In this document: positions 35,175-44,867 of the stretch, piece after piece | Layout of the letters: every line of letters starts with the position of its first letter | Numbering within the stretch: the first letter of the stretch is position 1 | Assembly: GCF_013032455.1 (NCBI RefSeq) | Contig: NZ_WQCF01000004.1 | Span: 62,001-126,000, forward strand | Origin: Ruegeria atlantica | GTDB taxonomy: Bacteria > Pseudomonadota > Alphaproteobacteria > Rhodobacterales > Rhodobacteraceae | DNA: 64,000 nt | Direction of reading: 5' to 3' | Notes under the pieces: generated by a model | What the model was told of the DNA's origin: nothing | Seen by the model: only the letters and a program-made list of their open reading frames with translations | Database searches by the model: none | Translations under genes and position numbers: made by a program

Positions 35175-35989
35175 TGAAGAATATTCCTATTTCGGCTGCA
35201 ATCGGTCTGTTTTTCACCGTCCTGTACTTTGTCGTTGCTTTCGCCGCACCGTTGATTGCTCCTTATGGCATGGCCGAAGTGGTCGGTGACGTGTGGGAGC
35301 CTTCAAGCGCCGAGCATCTTCTGGGCACGGACAATATAGGTCGCGACCTGCTAACCCGCATGATCTATGGCGGGCGCACGACCATCTTCATTGCGGCGGC
35401 GGCCACGATCCTCAGCTTTGTTACAGGCACATCGCTGGGTCTGCTGGCAGCGGTGCTTGGCGGATGGGCCGATCAGGTGCTCAGCCGGACGGTTGACCTG
35501 ATCATGTCGATCCCGACCCTGATCCTGTCTCTGGTCATTCTGGCCATTGTTCCCGTGACGATCCCGATCCTGATTCTGGTAATGGGTCTGCTGGATGCCA
35601 CTCGACCCTATCGCCTGTCACGATCCGTCGCTGTGGACATCAACGTGATGGACTATGTCGAGGCCGCCAAACTGCGCGGTGAAGGCCGGGTCTGGATCAT
35701 CTTCCGGGAAATCCTGCCCAATGCTCTGTCCCCGCTGGTGGCTGAGTTGGGTCTGCGGTTCATCTTCATGGTTCTGTTCATCTCGACCCTGTCCTTCCTG
35801 GGGTTGGGCGTCCAGCCGCCGCTGGCGGACTGGGGCGGCATCGTGAAGGAAAACAAGGACGGTATCGTCTATGGCATCGGTGCGGCGCTTTACCCTGCCG
35901 TGGCCATCGCGACGTTGGCAATCTCGGTCAACCTTGTGGCTGACTGGGTCTTGAACCGTACCACATCGCTGAAAGGAGGCCGGGGATGA
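35171..35989 (+). CDS. ABC transporter permease (DppC type)
   Basis: 272 aa from ATG 35171, overlapping the dppB-type stop. DppC signature: HLLGTDNIGRDLLTRMIYGGR near residue 58, then the EAA loop EAAKLRGEGRVWIIFREILPN, and STLSFLGLGVQPPLADWG. It ends overlapping the ATPase gene by 4 bases. Confidence 0.93.
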   Translation: MMKNIPISAAIGLFFTVLYFVVAFAAPLIAPYGMAEVVGDVWEPSSAEHLLGTDNIGRDLLTRMIYGGRTTIFIAAAATILSFVTGTSLGLLAAVLGGWADQVLSRTVDLIMSIPTLILSLVILAIVPVTIPILILVMGLLDATRPYRLSRSVAVDINVMDYVEAAKLRGEGRVWIIFREILPNALSPLVAELGLRFIFMVLFISTLSFLGLGVQPPLADWGGIVKENKDGIVYGIGAALYPAVAIATLAISVNLVADWVLNRTTSLKGGRG

Positions 35990-37623
35990 GTGAACCGCTT
36001 CTCAAAGTCCGAGACCTCAAGATCGGCGCAACGGTCTACCCGCCAGGTGAGAAACCCCATGACATCGAAATCGTGCACGGGGTCAGCTTTGACCTCGCGC
36101 CCGGCAAGGTGCTGGGGCTGATCGGTGAATCCGGGGCCGGCAAGTCCACTATCGGTCTGGCCTCGATGGCCTATGGTCGGGGTGGAGTGAAAATTACCGG
36201 CGGCGAGGTTTGGGTCAACGGACGTGACATCCTGAAAACGTCGCACGGCGATATCCGCAAGCTGCGAGGAGGTGAGGTCACTTATGTTTCTCAGTCTGCT
36301 GCAGCATCCTTCAATCCCGCCAAGAAGATCATGGACCAAGTTGTCGAGGCTGCGGTTGAACAGAAAAAATTCAGCCGTAAAGAGGCCGAGAAGCGCGCGC
36401 GCGAGTTGTTCGCCAAGCTAGGTTTGCCCGATCCGGACAACATCGGCGACCGCTATCCGCACCAGGTTTCGGGTGGTCAGCTGCAGCGCTGCATGACCGC
36501 GCTGGCGTTGTGCCCCGAGCCTGATCTGGTTGTGTTCGACGAACCCACAACGGCGTTGGACGTAACCACGCAGATCGACGTTCTAATGGCGATCAAAGAG
36601 GCCATCGCAGACACCGGCGTTGCCGCGCTCTATATTACGCATGACCTTGCGGTTGTTGCACAGGTGAGCGACGACATCATGGTGCTGCGGATGGGTAATA
36701 CGGTCGAATACGGCAACACCGATCAGATCATCAACAACCCGCAAGAGGAATACACCAAGGCGCTGGTCTCGGTGCGTTCGATTGAACACGAAGAGAAAAA
36801 GCCCACGCCGGAACCCGTGTTGACCGTTGATGGTATCACAGCGCGGTACAAGGGGCTGAATTTCGACGTGCTGCACAACGTCAATGTCGAGCTTCATCCG
36901 GGGCAAACGCTGGCAGTTGTGGGTGAATCCGGGTCCGGCAAATCCACGCTGGCGCGGGTAATCACCGGCCTGCTGCCCCCACGCGATGGAGAGATCAATT
37001 TTGCCGGTCGCAAGCTCTCGCCCGACCTAAAGGGTCGCACCCGTGAGGACCTGCGCGAGTTGCAGATGATCTATCAGATGGCAGATGTTGCGATGAACCC
37101 GCGTCAAACTGTCGGCACGATCATCGGCCGCCCGTTGGAGTTCTACTTCAACATGCGCGGTGCGGAAAAGCGCAAGCGGATCATAGAATTGCTGGATGAG
37201 ATCGAACTGGGCGAAAAGTTCATCGATCGCTATCCGGCGGAACTGTCGGGTGGTCAGAAACAGCGTGTCTGCATCGCGCGCTCACTGGCGGCCAAGCCCA
37301 AGATGATCATCTGTGACGAGGTCACTTCGGCGCTCGATCCTCTGGTGGCGGACGGCATCCTGAAGCTGCTGCTGGATTTGCAGAAGATTGAGGATGTGGC
37401 CTATCTGTTCATCACGCACGATCTGGCAACGGTCCGCGCGATCAGCGACAGTATCGCTGTGATGTATCAGGGTCGCGTGGTGCGGTATGGGCCGAAGTCA
37501 CAGGTTCTCAGCCCTCCGTTCGACGACTATACCGACCTTCTGCTCAGTTCAGTGCCCGAGATGCATCTGGGCTGGCTGGAAGAGGTCGTCGCCCATCGCA
37601 AGATGGAAAGTGCGGGGAACTGA
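35986..37623 (+). CDS. Fused DppD-DppF type ABC ATPase
   Basis: 545 aa carrying two complete ATP-binding cassettes that are separate proteins (DppD, DppF) in many bacteria. Cassette 1: GESGAGKST, VSGGQLQRC, DEPTTALD. Cassette 2: GESGSGKST, LSGGQKQRV, DEVTSALD. The second Walker B ends with DEV rather than DEP. RBS AAGGAGG; start overlaps the permease stop. A terminator-like hairpin follows. Confidence 0.94.
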   Translation: MSEPLLKVRDLKIGATVYPPGEKPHDIEIVHGVSFDLAPGKVLGLIGESGAGKSTIGLASMAYGRGGVKITGGEVWVNGRDILKTSHGDIRKLRGGEVTYVSQSAAASFNPAKKIMDQVVEAAVEQKKFSRKEAEKRARELFAKLGLPDPDNIGDRYPHQVSGGQLQRCMTALALCPEPDLVVFDEPTTALDVTTQIDVLMAIKEAIADTGVAALYITHDLAVVAQVSDDIMVLRMGNTVEYGNTDQIINNPQEEYTKALVSVRSIEHEEKKPTPEPVLTVDGITARYKGLNFDVLHNVNVELHPGQTLAVVGESGSGKSTLARVITGLLPPRDGEINFAGRKLSPDLKGRTREDLRELQMIYQMADVAMNPRQTVGTIIGRPLEFYFNMRGAEKRKRIIELLDEIELGEKFIDRYPAELSGGQKQRVCIARSLAAKPKMIICDEVTSALDPLVADGILKLLLDLQKIEDVAYLFITHDLATVRAISDSIAVMYQGRVVRYGPKSQVLSPPFDDYTDLLLSSVPEMHLGWLEEVVAHRKMESAGN

Positions 37624-37652
37624 GCGCGTCTGTGACAGCCCTGTGAAAAGTG

Positions 37653-37693
37653 AAAATCCCGGCATTTTGTCTGATGACAGGTGTCGGGATTTT
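37653..37693 (+). terminator. Probable terminator after peptide ABC operon
   Basis: AAAATCCCG (37653-37661) pairs with CGGGATTTT (37685-37693) around a 23-base loop that itself holds TGTC/GACA. It starts 30 bases after the ATPase stop. The large loop lowers confidence. Confidence 0.55.
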
Positions 37694-37774
37694 GCTATTC
37701 GGGGCGCTAACAGGCAGCCTCGGTGTGGTGAATCCCCTAGGGTCGCCCCAAGGAATTAAAGAAAGGGTCAGGGA

Positions 37775-38611
37775 ATGGACCGCAAACTGCTCCTCATCAT
37801 TCTGGACGGTGTTCCATGGCGCAACTTCCGCCGCCTGTTCGGCAACCTCGAAGGCTGGGTCGACAGCGGCAACGCGCAGGTCTGGAAACTGCGTGCGGTG
37901 CTGCCCTCGACCTCGGCCAGCTGCTATGCCTCGATCCACACCGGTGTCACACCGCAGGAACATGGTTGCACCGGCAACGGCAATGTTTTCCGGCTGAGCC
38001 ATAAGGACGTGTTCAGTCAGGTTCGCGAGGCTGGAGGCGTCACTGGTGCCGTCACCCACAGCTATTGGTCGCAGTTTTTCAATCGCCACCCGTTCGATTA
38101 CGTCCGCGACATCGAATATGACGAACCAGAGAGTAAGACGATCAACCACGGCCGGTTCCACAGCATGACCGGTTATGGCAAGGCCAATCAAATGACGCCT
38201 TCGGACGTTGATCTGTACGCAACGCTGACCAATCTGTGCCTACGGTTCGGATTGGACTATGGCATCCTGCACACCTGCACTCTGGACAGCATGGGCCACC
38301 GATTCTTCCACGATTGTGAGGAGATGGACCACGCCTGTTTCGTTGCGGATGAAATGCTAGCCCCCTTCATCCCCCGTTGGCGTCAGCTCGGCTATGAGGT
38401 TATCGTAACCGCCGACCACGGTCAGGACGAGCGTGGCCACCACGGCGGACGAAGCCCGCTACAACAGGAAACAGCATTGTATTACTTCGGAGACGCCAAA
38501 GGCCCCGAGGCGGATGCGGTGATTGACCAGCTACAACTGGCCCCCACGATCCTGAACCGCATGGATGCCCCGCTGGCCGAGACGATGAAGGCCAAGCCAT
38601 TCCTGATGTAA
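37775..38611 (+). CDS. Alkaline-phosphatase-superfamily (type I phosphodiesterase) protein
   Basis: 278 aa. Motifs fit nucleotide pyrophosphatase/phosphodiesterase relatives: LLIILDGVPWRNF at the start (first metal Asp), then PSTSASCYASIHTGVTP with the Ser/Thr nucleophile region, DSMGHRF, and TADHGQDERGHHGG near residue 215. No signal peptide, so probably cytosolic. Substrate unknown. It lies 151 bases after the ABC operon and abuts the esterase gene tail to tail with no gap. Confidence 0.85.
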   Translation: MDRKLLLIILDGVPWRNFRRLFGNLEGWVDSGNAQVWKLRAVLPSTSASCYASIHTGVTPQEHGCTGNGNVFRLSHKDVFSQVREAGGVTGAVTHSYWSQFFNRHPFDYVRDIEYDEPESKTINHGRFHSMTGYGKANQMTPSDVDLYATLTNLCLRFGLDYGILHTCTLDSMGHRFFHDCEEMDHACFVADEMLAPFIPRWRQLGYEVIVTADHGQDERGHHGGRSPLQQETALYYFGDAKGPEADAVIDQLQLAPTILNRMDAPLAETMKAKPFLM

Positions 38612-39535
38612 TCAGTCGTAGGACCAGATCCCCTGCCCCAGTGCCTCAATGGCAATCGAGATTCTCTCAAAACTGTCTGCAGCGCGTTTCACTGATGTAC
38701 GCGCCCGCAGATAGCCGTGCACGAGGCCGGGTTCGTTGATCCAGTGCGCCTTCCCGCCCGACGCGATGATCTTTTCGCAATAGGCCGGACCATCATCGCG
38801 TAACGGGTCACAATCGGCGGTCACGACCACGGTAGGCGGCAGGCCCGAGAAATCGGTATCCTGCAAAGGCGCAAATGTCGGATCATCCTTCGGGACAGAG
38901 CCGCCACAGCGCACCTTTTCGTAGAATCGGATTTCATCTAACGTCAAAAGCGGCGCTTGGGCGTGTTCAACGTACGATCCTGCCAACGTGTCGCCACCCA
39001 GACCGGGATAGATGAGTACCTGCCCCAGTACGTTCTCCAATTGCCCTCGCCCTTGTTTTGCCACGGCAGCCGCCAGATTGCCGCCCGCGCTGTCCCCAGC
39101 CAGTACCAGGGGATCGCCAAACTCCTGCGCCGCCCATTTCGTCGCGGTCCAGGCGTCCTGAAACTGCGCGGGGTGGACGTGTTCGGGGCACAAGCGATAG
39201 TCGACGGAAACGACCCGATACCCGGTTTGCGCACAAATTTCGGCACAAACATCGTCGTGGCTGTCCAACCCGCCCACGACAAAACCGCCGCCATGGAAGT
39301 AGACGACGGTGCGCGTTGGATCTCCGGCGGTATAGACGCGCACAGGTACGCCATCGGCGGACCTGTCCTGCACATCCAGTCCCGAAGGACGGGGTTGGCG
39401 AAAGTCCTGACACATCGCGTCATAGACGCGGCGCTGTTCCGCGATCGACAGGTCAACCGCATCGTCTGGATAGCTTTCAGCCGTTCGTCTTATGAACGCC
39501 CATGTTTCTTCATCAATCAGACGTTCATAATCCAT
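38612..39535 (-). CDS. Alpha/beta hydrolase (HSL-family esterase)
   Basis: 307 aa from ATG 39535 (GGAGGGAC upstream). Hormone-sensitive-lipase motifs: YFHGGGFVVGG (oxyanion HGGG) and the nucleophile elbow GDSAGGN, then DPLRDDG (Asp) and the late LVHGYLR (His). Likely a carboxylesterase. It sits 13 bases after an acyl-CoA synthetase gene on the same strand, hinting at joint ester or fatty acid use. Confidence 0.9.
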   Translation of the reverse strand: MDYERLIDEETWAFIRRTAESYPDDAVDLSIAEQRRVYDAMCQDFRQPRPSGLDVQDRSADGVPVRVYTAGDPTRTVVYFHGGGFVVGGLDSHDDVCAEICAQTGYRVVSVDYRLCPEHVHPAQFQDAWTATKWAAQEFGDPLVLAGDSAGGNLAAAVAKQGRGQLENVLGQVLIYPGLGGDTLAGSYVEHAQAPLLTLDEIRFYEKVRCGGSVPKDDPTFAPLQDTDFSGLPPTVVVTADCDPLRDDGPAYCEKIIASGGKAHWINEPGLVHGYLRARTSVKRAADSFERISIAIEALGQGIWSYD

Positions 39536-39548
39536 TGTCCCTCCGCGG

Positions 39549-41438
39549 TCAGGCAGCCCATTCCCAAGGCCGGGTGAACGATCCCAGCACTTTACTGACA
39601 TCGTCCTCGGATGAGCCGTTCGCGTCAAGCTGCGCAACAAGCCCACGCTTCTTGTCGTCGATTACAGACACAACGCGCGCATCAACGCCAGCCTCTTCCA
39701 GCGCGCCGTTATAGATGCGCGTGATCGCCTGTTTGCGCAGTTCCGGCTTAAAGACCTTGCCCACCGCCGTTTTCGGTAGCTCGTCCAGAATGGTCATGTG
39801 CTTGGGCTGCGCCGCGCGTTCGTGCACTTGCACACGGCAATATTCCATCAGCTCTTTCTCGGTTACGCTGGCCCCTTCGACCAGTTCGACAAAGGCACAG
39901 GGCACTTCGCCCGAATATGCGTCTGGCTGACCGATAGCCCCGGCAAAGGCAACCGCATCGTGCCCCAGCAAGGCCTCTTCGATCTCAGCCGGGTCGATAT
40001 TGTGACCGCCGCGAATGATCAGGTCCTTGGCGCGTCCTGTGATCCACAGATAGCCATCCTCGTCAAACCGGCCCAGATCGCCTGTGCGCAGGTATTTATC
40101 AAAATGATAAAGGTCTACGTTCTTTTCGGCCTCGGTGTAGGTATTTCCGGCATAGACACCGGGGTTCGAAATACAGATCTCACCAATCTCGTCCGCGCTG
40201 CATTCTTTGGGTCCGTCCGGCCCGTCTTGAAGGATTTTCACATCCGTATAAGGGAACGGTATTCCGATCGAACCGATCTTCTTTTCCCCATCCACCGGAT
40301 TGCACGACACCAGACAGGTTGCCTCGGTCAGACCATAACCCTCGACGATGGTCACACCGGTTGCTTCTTCAAAACGGCGGAACAATTCCACCGGTAGCGG
40401 CGCGGAACCCGAGAAGGCGGTTTTCACGCTTGAGATATCAGCGTCCACCGGGCGTTGCATCTTGGCAGCGATGGCTGTTGGGACGGTGATGATAAAGCTG
40501 ACTTTCCAGCGTTCGATCAGCTTCCAGAAATTATCGAACACCCCGTCGCCGCGATACCCTGCTGGCGTCGGGAACACCACATGCGCACCCGACGAGACGG
40601 CGGCCATCACGATCACATGCACGGCAAAGACATGGAACATGGGCAGCGGACACATGATCACGTCTTCTTCGGAAAACAGCAATGTGTGACCCAGCCATCC
40701 ATTGTAGATCAGACCCGAGTACTTGTGCTGCGCCACTTTGGGCATTCCAGTGGTTCCGCCGGTGTGGAAATAGCAGGCAACACGGTCTTCCTTGCTATCC
40801 TCGAAAGTCAGCGTCGTAGGCTGATTGGCCAGCTCTTTGTTGAAATTTTTGTAAGTCGCATGAGCGAGATGTTCCTTGTCACCCATTTTGGGGCGCAGGA
40901 AGGGCACCAGCCAGGATTTGGGTGGTGTCAGGTAACGGTTCAGGTCAATTTCAAGAATGGTTTTAACCTTGGGCGCATGGCGCACCGCCTCTTCGACCTT
41001 TTGCGCCACATCCGTCTTGGGAAAGGATTTCAGCGTCACCACCACCTTGGCTTCGGATTCGCGCAGAATGGCCGATATCTGTTCGGGCTCTAGCAGCGGA
41101 TTGATCGGATTAACGATCCCGGCAACCGCGCCACCCATCATGGTAACCAGCGTCTCATTACAGTTGGGCAGCACATAGGCCACCACGTCTTTTTCACCGA
41201 TACCGAGCGAGCGGAACAGATTCGCAGCCTGATTGACCTTGCCCAGCAATTCGGACCATGTCAGCGTTTCAGCCTTGTCGGTCGGACCGGAAAACAGCTG
41301 AAAGCTGATCGCATTGCTGTTCGGAAACTTTTCCGCCGTGCGTGACAGCAGTTGATGGAAGGTGGCCGGAACATCGCGGTCCTCCCACGCCATTTCCTGC
41401 TCAAACGTTGCCTTGTCTTCCAAACCCACAAAGGCCAT
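39549..41438 (-). CDS. Acyl-CoA synthetase (AMP-forming)
   Basis: 629 aa, ANL superfamily. The phosphate loop reads HTGGTTGMPK, an unusual form of the common SGTTGxPK. VEGYGLTEAT (A5), RTGDLGRFDEDGYLWITGRAKDLIIRGG (split over A7-A8) and the catalytic lysine in TAVGKVFKPELR (A10) are present. RBS GGGAGGAG. Expected to activate a fatty or other carboxylic acid to its CoA ester; the substrate is unknown. Forms an operon with the esterase. Confidence 0.88.
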   Translation of the reverse strand: MAFVGLEDKATFEQEMAWEDRDVPATFHQLLSRTAEKFPNSNAISFQLFSGPTDKAETLTWSELLGKVNQAANLFRSLGIGEKDVVAYVLPNCNETLVTMMGGAVAGIVNPINPLLEPEQISAILRESEAKVVVTLKSFPKTDVAQKVEEAVRHAPKVKTILEIDLNRYLTPPKSWLVPFLRPKMGDKEHLAHATYKNFNKELANQPTTLTFEDSKEDRVACYFHTGGTTGMPKVAQHKYSGLIYNGWLGHTLLFSEEDVIMCPLPMFHVFAVHVIVMAAVSSGAHVVFPTPAGYRGDGVFDNFWKLIERWKVSFIITVPTAIAAKMQRPVDADISSVKTAFSGSAPLPVELFRRFEEATGVTIVEGYGLTEATCLVSCNPVDGEKKIGSIGIPFPYTDVKILQDGPDGPKECSADEIGEICISNPGVYAGNTYTEAEKNVDLYHFDKYLRTGDLGRFDEDGYLWITGRAKDLIIRGGHNIDPAEIEEALLGHDAVAFAGAIGQPDAYSGEVPCAFVELVEGASVTEKELMEYCRVQVHERAAQPKHMTILDELPKTAVGKVFKPELRKQAITRIYNGALEEAGVDARVVSVIDDKKRGLVAQLDANGSSEDDVSKVLGSFTRPWEWAA

Positions 41439-41595
41439 GTGGCTCCTCCCTTATCTCTCCCGTGTCCGGCACGGGTTTTGTATCCACCGCCAAGATGGAA
41501 GCAAAACCGCGCAGGTTCAAGAAATGCCTTAGCTGTGAAGGCAGCAAAGAGGTAGAATTACGCTGCGGACTAAGCGGGCTTGCCCAAGCGTCAAT

Positions 41596-43404
41596 TTATT
41601 CCGCGGCCATACCGTCGGTAAACTGCAGACGGGCCAAACGGGCATAAAGCCCATCCTGCGCCACCAGATCGTCATGGGTGCCCTGCGCCACGATGCGACC
41701 TGCCTCCATCACCACGATCCGGTCTGCCTTTTTAACGGTCGCCAGCCGGTGCGCCACGATCAGAGTAGTGCGACCAGCACGCATCTGATCGACAGCCCCC
41801 TGCACCGCACGTTCGCTTTCCGCGTCCAGCGCCGATGTCGCCTCGTCCAGCAACAGAACCGGTGCATCCCGCAGGATCGCACGCGCGATGGCAATTCGTT
41901 GTTTCTGACCGCCAGACAGCATCACGCCACGTTCGCCGACAAAACTGTCGTAACCCTCAGGCAAGATCGAGATGAATTCATGCGCGGCAGCTGCACGGGC
42001 GGCGGCTTCGACCTCGGCGTCGGTCGCATCAAGACGACCAAAGCGGATGTTTTCGCGTGCTGAGGCAGCAAAGATCACCGGGTCCTGCGGCACCAGCGCC
42101 ATGTAGCGGCGGAAATCAGCCCGATCAATCTCACGCAGGTCGACACCATCCAGACTGACCTGCCCCGAGGCCGGATCGTAGAACCGCTGGATCATCTGGA
42201 TGACGGTGGTTTTGCCCGCCCCCGAAGGGCCGACAAATGCCACTGTCTCACCGGGGTTCACCTTCAACGTCAAGTTTTCTAGCGCCACAGAATCGGGGCG
42301 CGAAGGATAACGGAATGTCACGTCGTCAAAGCGGATTTCGCCGCGGACCGGAGATGGCATTGCCTTGGATTTGACCGGATCAGTAACCGTATCCTGCGCG
42401 TTCAACAGCTCGACCAGACGTTCGGTCGCGCCAGCGGCGCGCTGCAATTCGCTCCAGATTTCGGACAAGGCCGCCACGGACCCAGCCATAATGATCGAGT
42501 AGATGACGAACTGGATCAGAACGCCTTCGGTCATTACGCCGTTACGGACATCATTCGCCCCCATCCACAGCACGCCGACTATGCCGGAAAATACAAGGAA
42601 GATCACAATCACCGTCAGAATCGCGCGCGTCCGGATACGGCGCAGCGAGACGACATAGGAGGTCTCGGTCATGTCGCCAAACTGCTGGCGGCTGGCCTGT
42701 TCATGAGTGAACGCCTGAACGGTTTGCACCGCGCCCAGAGCCTCTCCCGCATTGCCGGATGAGGCAGCGATCCAGTCCTGATTTTCCCGGCTGATAACCC
42801 GCAGACGACGCCCTAACACCAGAATCGGCACCACGACCAACGGGATCAGCAACAGCACCATGCCCGTCAGCTTGGCCGAGGTCAGCAGCATCAACGCCAG
42901 TCCACCTATGAACAACAGCATATTGCGCAGCGCGATGGAAACGGAGGAACCCAGAACGGACTGTATAAGTGTCGTATCCGTAGTGATCCGACTTAGAACT
43001 TCACCGGTCATGATACGTTCATAGAACTCGGGGCTCATCCCTATGACGCGGTCGAACACTGCCTTGCGGATATCGGCCACGACGCGTTCACCCAAGCGGG
43101 TCACCAGCGCATAGCGCAGACCGGTTCCTACGGCCAGAACCGCAGCGATACCGAGGGCGGCCAGAAAATACCACTCCAGCAGATCACCGTCTTCGATACG
43201 AAAATTGTCGACCACGCGACGCACAGCCAGCGGCAATGCAAGGGTCATGCTGGCGGTCAGCACCAACGCCACGGTCGCGCCTGTCATCAACATCCGGTAA
43301 GGGCGCATAAAGGGCCAAAGCGACCTCAGAACTCCAATTTTCTTGGACTTTGCTCGTTCTTCGCTAGCACCTGGTGCTGGACTGGCTGAGGCGGTTCTTG
43401 CCAT
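41596..43404 (-). CDS. ABC exporter, fused membrane and ATPase domains
   Basis: 602 aa half-transporter of the MsbA/type IV exporter class. Six helices (residues about 30-320), then the ATPase: GPSGAGKTT (Walker A), LSGGQKQRIA (signature), VLLLDEATSALD (Walker B), IVAHRLATV (H loop). Works as a homodimer; possible cargo is lipid or drug. A 157-base gap separates it from the acyl-CoA synthetase gene downstream. Confidence 0.93.
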   Translation of the reverse strand: MARTASASPAPGASEERAKSKKIGVLRSLWPFMRPYRMLMTGATVALVLTASMTLALPLAVRRVVDNFRIEDGDLLEWYFLAALGIAAVLAVGTGLRYALVTRLGERVVADIRKAVFDRVIGMSPEFYERIMTGEVLSRITTDTTLIQSVLGSSVSIALRNMLLFIGGLALMLLTSAKLTGMVLLLIPLVVVPILVLGRRLRVISRENQDWIAASSGNAGEALGAVQTVQAFTHEQASRQQFGDMTETSYVVSLRRIRTRAILTVIVIFLVFSGIVGVLWMGANDVRNGVMTEGVLIQFVIYSIIMAGSVAALSEIWSELQRAAGATERLVELLNAQDTVTDPVKSKAMPSPVRGEIRFDDVTFRYPSRPDSVALENLTLKVNPGETVAFVGPSGAGKTTVIQMIQRFYDPASGQVSLDGVDLREIDRADFRRYMALVPQDPVIFAASARENIRFGRLDATDAEVEAAARAAAAHEFISILPEGYDSFVGERGVMLSGGQKQRIAIARAILRDAPVLLLDEATSALDAESERAVQGAVDQMRAGRTTLIVAHRLATVKKADRIVVMEAGRIVAQGTHDDLVAQDGLYARLARLQFTDGMAAE

Positions 43405-43530
43405 GCTTGGCCCTTAGATCGTTTGTATTTTGGTGACCGCTTCTTGGCGACAGCAAACGGCGCGGTCAAGCTGTGCAGCACAAAATGGCACCTAGTCAGG
43501 GCCTTTTGACGCAGAATTTTGGGGCTGACT

Positions 43531-43576
43531 TGGAGCGGGCGGCGGGAATCGAACCCGCTTCATCAGCTTGGAAGGC
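43531..43576 (-). repeat. Partial copy of tRNA-Gly (3' half)
   Basis: 46 bases identical to the 3' half of the tRNA-Gly gene (43668-43713), from CCA end through the anticodon loop, 137 bases away in the same orientation. The D-arm half is missing. A direct repeat of a tRNA 3' end is the classic footprint of tyrosine-integrase insertion. The 91 bases between the copies are AT-rich and empty. Confidence 0.9.
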
Positions 43577-43667
43577 AAACGTCAAAAATACTAATTTCGT
43601 AATATTTTTAATATTTTACCTCACAACAGAAAACTACTTTGCAGGCAATTTGTCGGAGGCGATTTTT

Positions 43668-43742
<75 letters not shown>

Positions 43743-44291
43743 TCAGCTCGAGCGGGTGTATTTCATACCGATTTTGCGGTCAATAGAGGAAATGATTTTT
43801 TTCAAGTGACTGGTTTTGGTTGAACAAAAACTCTGCGGCCAAATTACAAGCCTGAACGAGGCTAGAATTGGGACTTGGATAGAATATTAGTGAACAGATG
43901 CGCAAACAATCTGACCGAGTGATCTGACTGCTCCAGTCCCAACAGGAAGTGTTTGAACAGCCGAATTGCGCAGAAACCGGACTTTACAAAGTTTGACGAA
44001 CCGACCCAAAACCGCCGCTGACTGAGCCGCGTAATGCTGCGCTGCGACCTTTCTAAGCGGCGTTCACGGCAGCACAGATTAGCGTAGCTGCCAGACCGAT
44101 TCCTTTAACTCGGTGCTTGGTTTTTGCGAGACTAATAAAGAGCATCGTTCAATTGGTGCCGTTGGTCTAGGTTTAGGCAGAAAAACCTGCCCCAGCCAAA
44201 TCTTGGCATCGTTTAAGATGAATGCCCTGCCCAAAGACGCTCATGTAGGGTCCAACAAATTGGGCAGGGTTTTTCGGTAGATTATCGCGCG
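43743..44291. other. Gene-free stretch, degraded intergenic DNA
   Basis: 549 bases between tRNA-Gly and the DUF1579 gene. No credible coding frame. AT-richer than the flanks, with degenerate AAGCGG/GGCAG-type stretches (44050-44080). A small hairpin GGCAG-AAAAAC-CTGCC lies near 44178, and a full terminator ends the stretch at 44225-44274 although no gene precedes it. Either a decayed gene or an unrecognised small RNA could explain that. Confidence 0.5.
44225..44274 (+). terminator. Strong terminator without an obvious upstream gene
   Basis: CCCTGCCCAA (44225-44234) pairs perfectly with TTGGGCAGGG (44260-44269), followed by TTTTT. The T tract is only on the plus strand, so it should end a plus-strand transcript. 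Confidence 0.85.
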
Positions 44292-44789
44292 TCAACGTGG
44301 AACATGTGTAAAGTCCATCGTCCAATTGGTCTCCCAGTTAACGCCTCCATCCGTTGAGAAGGCCTGTTCCCATCGCGGGACTATGCCTTTTTTCCAGAGA
44401 AAACGTACCATAATGGCCTGACCATCCAGAGTGTCTTCGGCAAAAAATTTACCGACTTCACCATCAAACCGGCCCTTAACAGGTGTATCAAGAGTATATG
44501 GTGATCGGCCATCGAGCCACCAGATCGCCCACTGACCCGACCTGATGTCAAAGCTACGCAGTGCAATTGCGCGATAGGGATCTTCTGGAAGATCTACAAA
44601 ATTGTCTTCAACGTTTCCATTGCCCGCCAGGATCGGGGCGGTTCGGGATGATCCTTCGAAAGAATCCCAATCCTGGCACCCCACAAGACGTTGCCGCAAT
44701 CTTCGGTGCTGTACAGTCCAGGAGCCAAACATGAAGTCGAAATCATTCTGAGCTTGCTCGCTCCCCTTTTGGTTCAATTTTGTGTGCAT
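44292..44789 (-). CDS. DUF1579-like protein
   Basis: 165 aa from ATG 44789 (GGAGAGACC upstream); an ATG nine codons earlier lies within a probable operator. The pattern FDFMFGSWTVQHRRL, ALRSFDIRSGQWAIWWLDGRSP, and VRFLWKK...RWEQAFSTDGG(V)NWETNW is familiar from DUF1579-type beta-barrel proteins of unknown function. No signal peptide. It is divergent from a WYL regulator that probably controls it. Base composition is lower in GC than the surrounding operons. Confidence 0.75.
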   Translation of the reverse strand: MHTKLNQKGSEQAQNDFDFMFGSWTVQHRRLRQRLVGCQDWDSFEGSSRTAPILAGNGNVEDNFVDLPEDPYRAIALRSFDIRSGQWAIWWLDGRSPYTLDTPVKGRFDGEVGKFFAEDTLDGQAIMVRFLWKKGIVPRWEQAFSTDGGVNWETNWTMDFTHVPR

Positions 44790-44806
44790 GGTCTCTCCAT
44801 TGTTCG

Positions 44807-44850
44807 TGACATGCACACTATTACCGGGGATAACCTGACATCATGTGTCA
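44807..44850. promoter_or_regulatory. Operator candidate between DUF1579 gene and WYL regulator
   Basis: TGACA-TCATG-TGTCA (44836-44850) is a perfect inverted repeat, and another TGACATG half-site lies at 44807-44813. It occupies the 78-base divergent promoter gap, a normal place for a YafY/WYL regulator to act on both genes. Confidence 0.5.
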
Positions 44851-44867
44851 TGTTTTTTGAGGGTAGA

